Shown here piece after piece: positions 36,673-37,416 of a stretch of DNA of 37,416 nucleotides; position 1 is the stretch's first letter, and every line of letters starts with the position of its first letter. Source of the stretch: Burkholderiaceae bacterium (GTDB lineage: Bacteria > Pseudomonadota > Gammaproteobacteria > Burkholderiales > Burkholderiaceae_C); the NCBI GenBank assembly GCA_019745555.1, contig JAIESX010000028.1, forward strand, positions 1 through 37,416, read 5' to 3'. The notes under the pieces were generated by a model. The model did not search any database. It saw only the letters and a program-made list of their open reading frames with translations, and was not told the origin of the DNA. The translations under genes and the position numbers were made by a program.

Positions 36673-37353
36673 ATGATGTCGAGCATTGCAGAAACTCGAA
36701 ACCCCAAAGAGGTGATGGCCGCCGCTTATGACGCAGTTGCGTTGCGTCTTGGCGTGCCTGTTGACAGGCCACATCCTCTTGCCGCTGATCTCTCGCTGAA
36801 AGATATCGCATACGCAGCTGGCGTGATTGCAAGGCCTCCGCAAGCCCATGAACACACGCTCGCGGTTATGGGGCGAGGCTTGTCGACAACCGATATTGCC
36901 TGGGTGATGGCGAAGGCAGGAGGTTCCCTGGCGAGACGCATTTACCAAGCGCAGGCCGACCATTTGAAGTTCTGCTTGAAGATGCCCGTCCGAGATTTCC
37001 GCGAATCCGATATCCCGTCTCTTGACGTTGATGTTGCGATGAAGCCGGTCGGTGAGAACGGGGAGCTCGAAAAGACGTTGATTGCTGATGGTCTGGCGGC
37101 GACGGGCGTGCGCTTGAACATCTACGGCACGACGCTGGCTATCAACCGTGAGGTAATCATCAACGATCGGCACGAGATCATCGGATACTTGATCTCGTCG
37201 CTAGGGTCCTCCGCGGCAAGGGCTGAGGCCAAGCTGGTGGCGACAATGTTGGAAGCTAATGCCAATATGGGCGACGGCCAGCCCGTCTTTCATGCTGATT
37301 TCGGAAATGTTGTAACCGACGCTTTCGACGCTGCAGCATTAGGGAAGGTCTGA
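36673..37353 (+). CDS. Short major-capsid-like protein (Mu gpT / protease-capsid C-terminal type)
   Basis: The 226-residue product matches the head-forming part of Mu-like major capsid proteins. It has HPLAADLSLKDIAYAAG near residue 34 and GRGLSTTDIAWVMAKAGGSL near 67. The core YGTTLAINREVIINDRHEII follows near 155, then MGDGQPVFHADFGNV near 200. Family members usually run about 70-100 residues past FHADHGN, and many carry an N-terminal protease. Here the frame stops about 20 residues after that motif, so it is short at the C-terminus and lacks the protease. GAGGTGA precedes the ATG. Confidence 0.7.
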   Translation: MMSSIAETRNPKEVMAAAYDAVALRLGVPVDRPHPLAADLSLKDIAYAAGVIARPPQAHEHTLAVMGRGLSTTDIAWVMAKAGGSLARRIYQAQADHLKFCLKMPVRDFRESDIPSLDVDVAMKPVGENGELEKTLIADGLAATGVRLNIYGTTLAINREVIINDRHEIIGYLISSLGSSAARAEAKLVATMLEANANMGDGQPVFHADFGNVVTDAFDAAALGKV

Positions 37354-37408
37354 ACAAGTCCACCGATCATGCCCCTGAATCGTTGATCGATGCAAAGGAG
37401 TGATGCGG

Positions 37409-37416
37409 ATGGACCA
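37409..37416 (+). CDS. Start of a further gene, cut by the window end
   Basis: ATG at 37409 follows AAGGAG (37395-37400) by 8 nt, so a further gene probably begins here (Met-Asp-). Nothing of its nature can be read. Confidence 0.45.

Overview
The window looks like a high-GC betaproteobacterial chromosome, most likely Burkholderiales and probably Comamonadaceae. The reasons are a tmRNA with an (A)NDERFALAA tag, an aroA-cmk fusion gene, and the chromosomal order gyrA-serC-pheA-tyrA-aroA/cmk-rpsA-ihfB-lapA-lapB-rfaE1-rfaD. Assignment is from recalled family patterns only; no search was run.

Layout. 1-2053 (+): end of an aldehyde:ferredoxin oxidoreductase (AOR) cluster, with the AOR C-terminus, an FAD/NAD flavoprotein, a MoaD-like sulfur carrier and a small unknown protein. 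2060-6735 (-): a tightly packed run reading dctP-dctQ-dctM (TRAP transporter), crcB (fluoride channel), cobA (uroporphyrinogen methyltransferase) and an unusual AhpD-like/Rieske fusion. 6889-11021 (+): a winged-helix regulator and a 1195-residue 5-oxoprolinase-type HyuA-HyuB fusion. With the divergent TRAP genes these form a probable 5-oxoproline (pyroglutamate) uptake and degradation locus. 11074-14325: a membrane-anchored unknown, a small lipoprotein, a PAS-LuxR regulator and a divergent acyl-CoA synthetase. 14363-27760 (-): core genes for LPS heptose synthesis and LPS control (rfaD, rfaE1, lapB, lapA), IHF beta, ribosomal protein S1, aromatic amino acid and serine synthesis (aroA-cmk, tyrA, pheA, serC) and gyrA. 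27997-30082 (+): an OmpA-family lipoprotein, ubiG and gph. 30096-30468: tmRNA.

30469 to the end: an integrated element that uses the 3' end of the tmRNA gene. In order it has a P4-type tyrosine integrase, two unknown cargo genes, a terminator, an AlpA-type regulator, a small ORF duplicating the N-terminal domain of the following primase/helicase, the primase/helicase, a 424-nt repeat-rich stretch that looks like a replication origin or structured RNA, a terminase-small-subunit-like gene, an unknown gene, and a short major-capsid-like gene. The set int-alpA-primase-terS-capsid suggests a phage satellite of the capsid-forming phage-inducible island type, or a defective prophage. Its right end lies outside the window, so this cannot be settled here.

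The most notable signals are the 55-nt inverted repeat (35105-35159 / 35261-35315, 41 of 55 positions pairing) carrying five CCTGTTRC-like words, the duplicated primase N-terminal domain, the hairpin that buries the alpA ribosome binding site, and the short capsid-like ORF.
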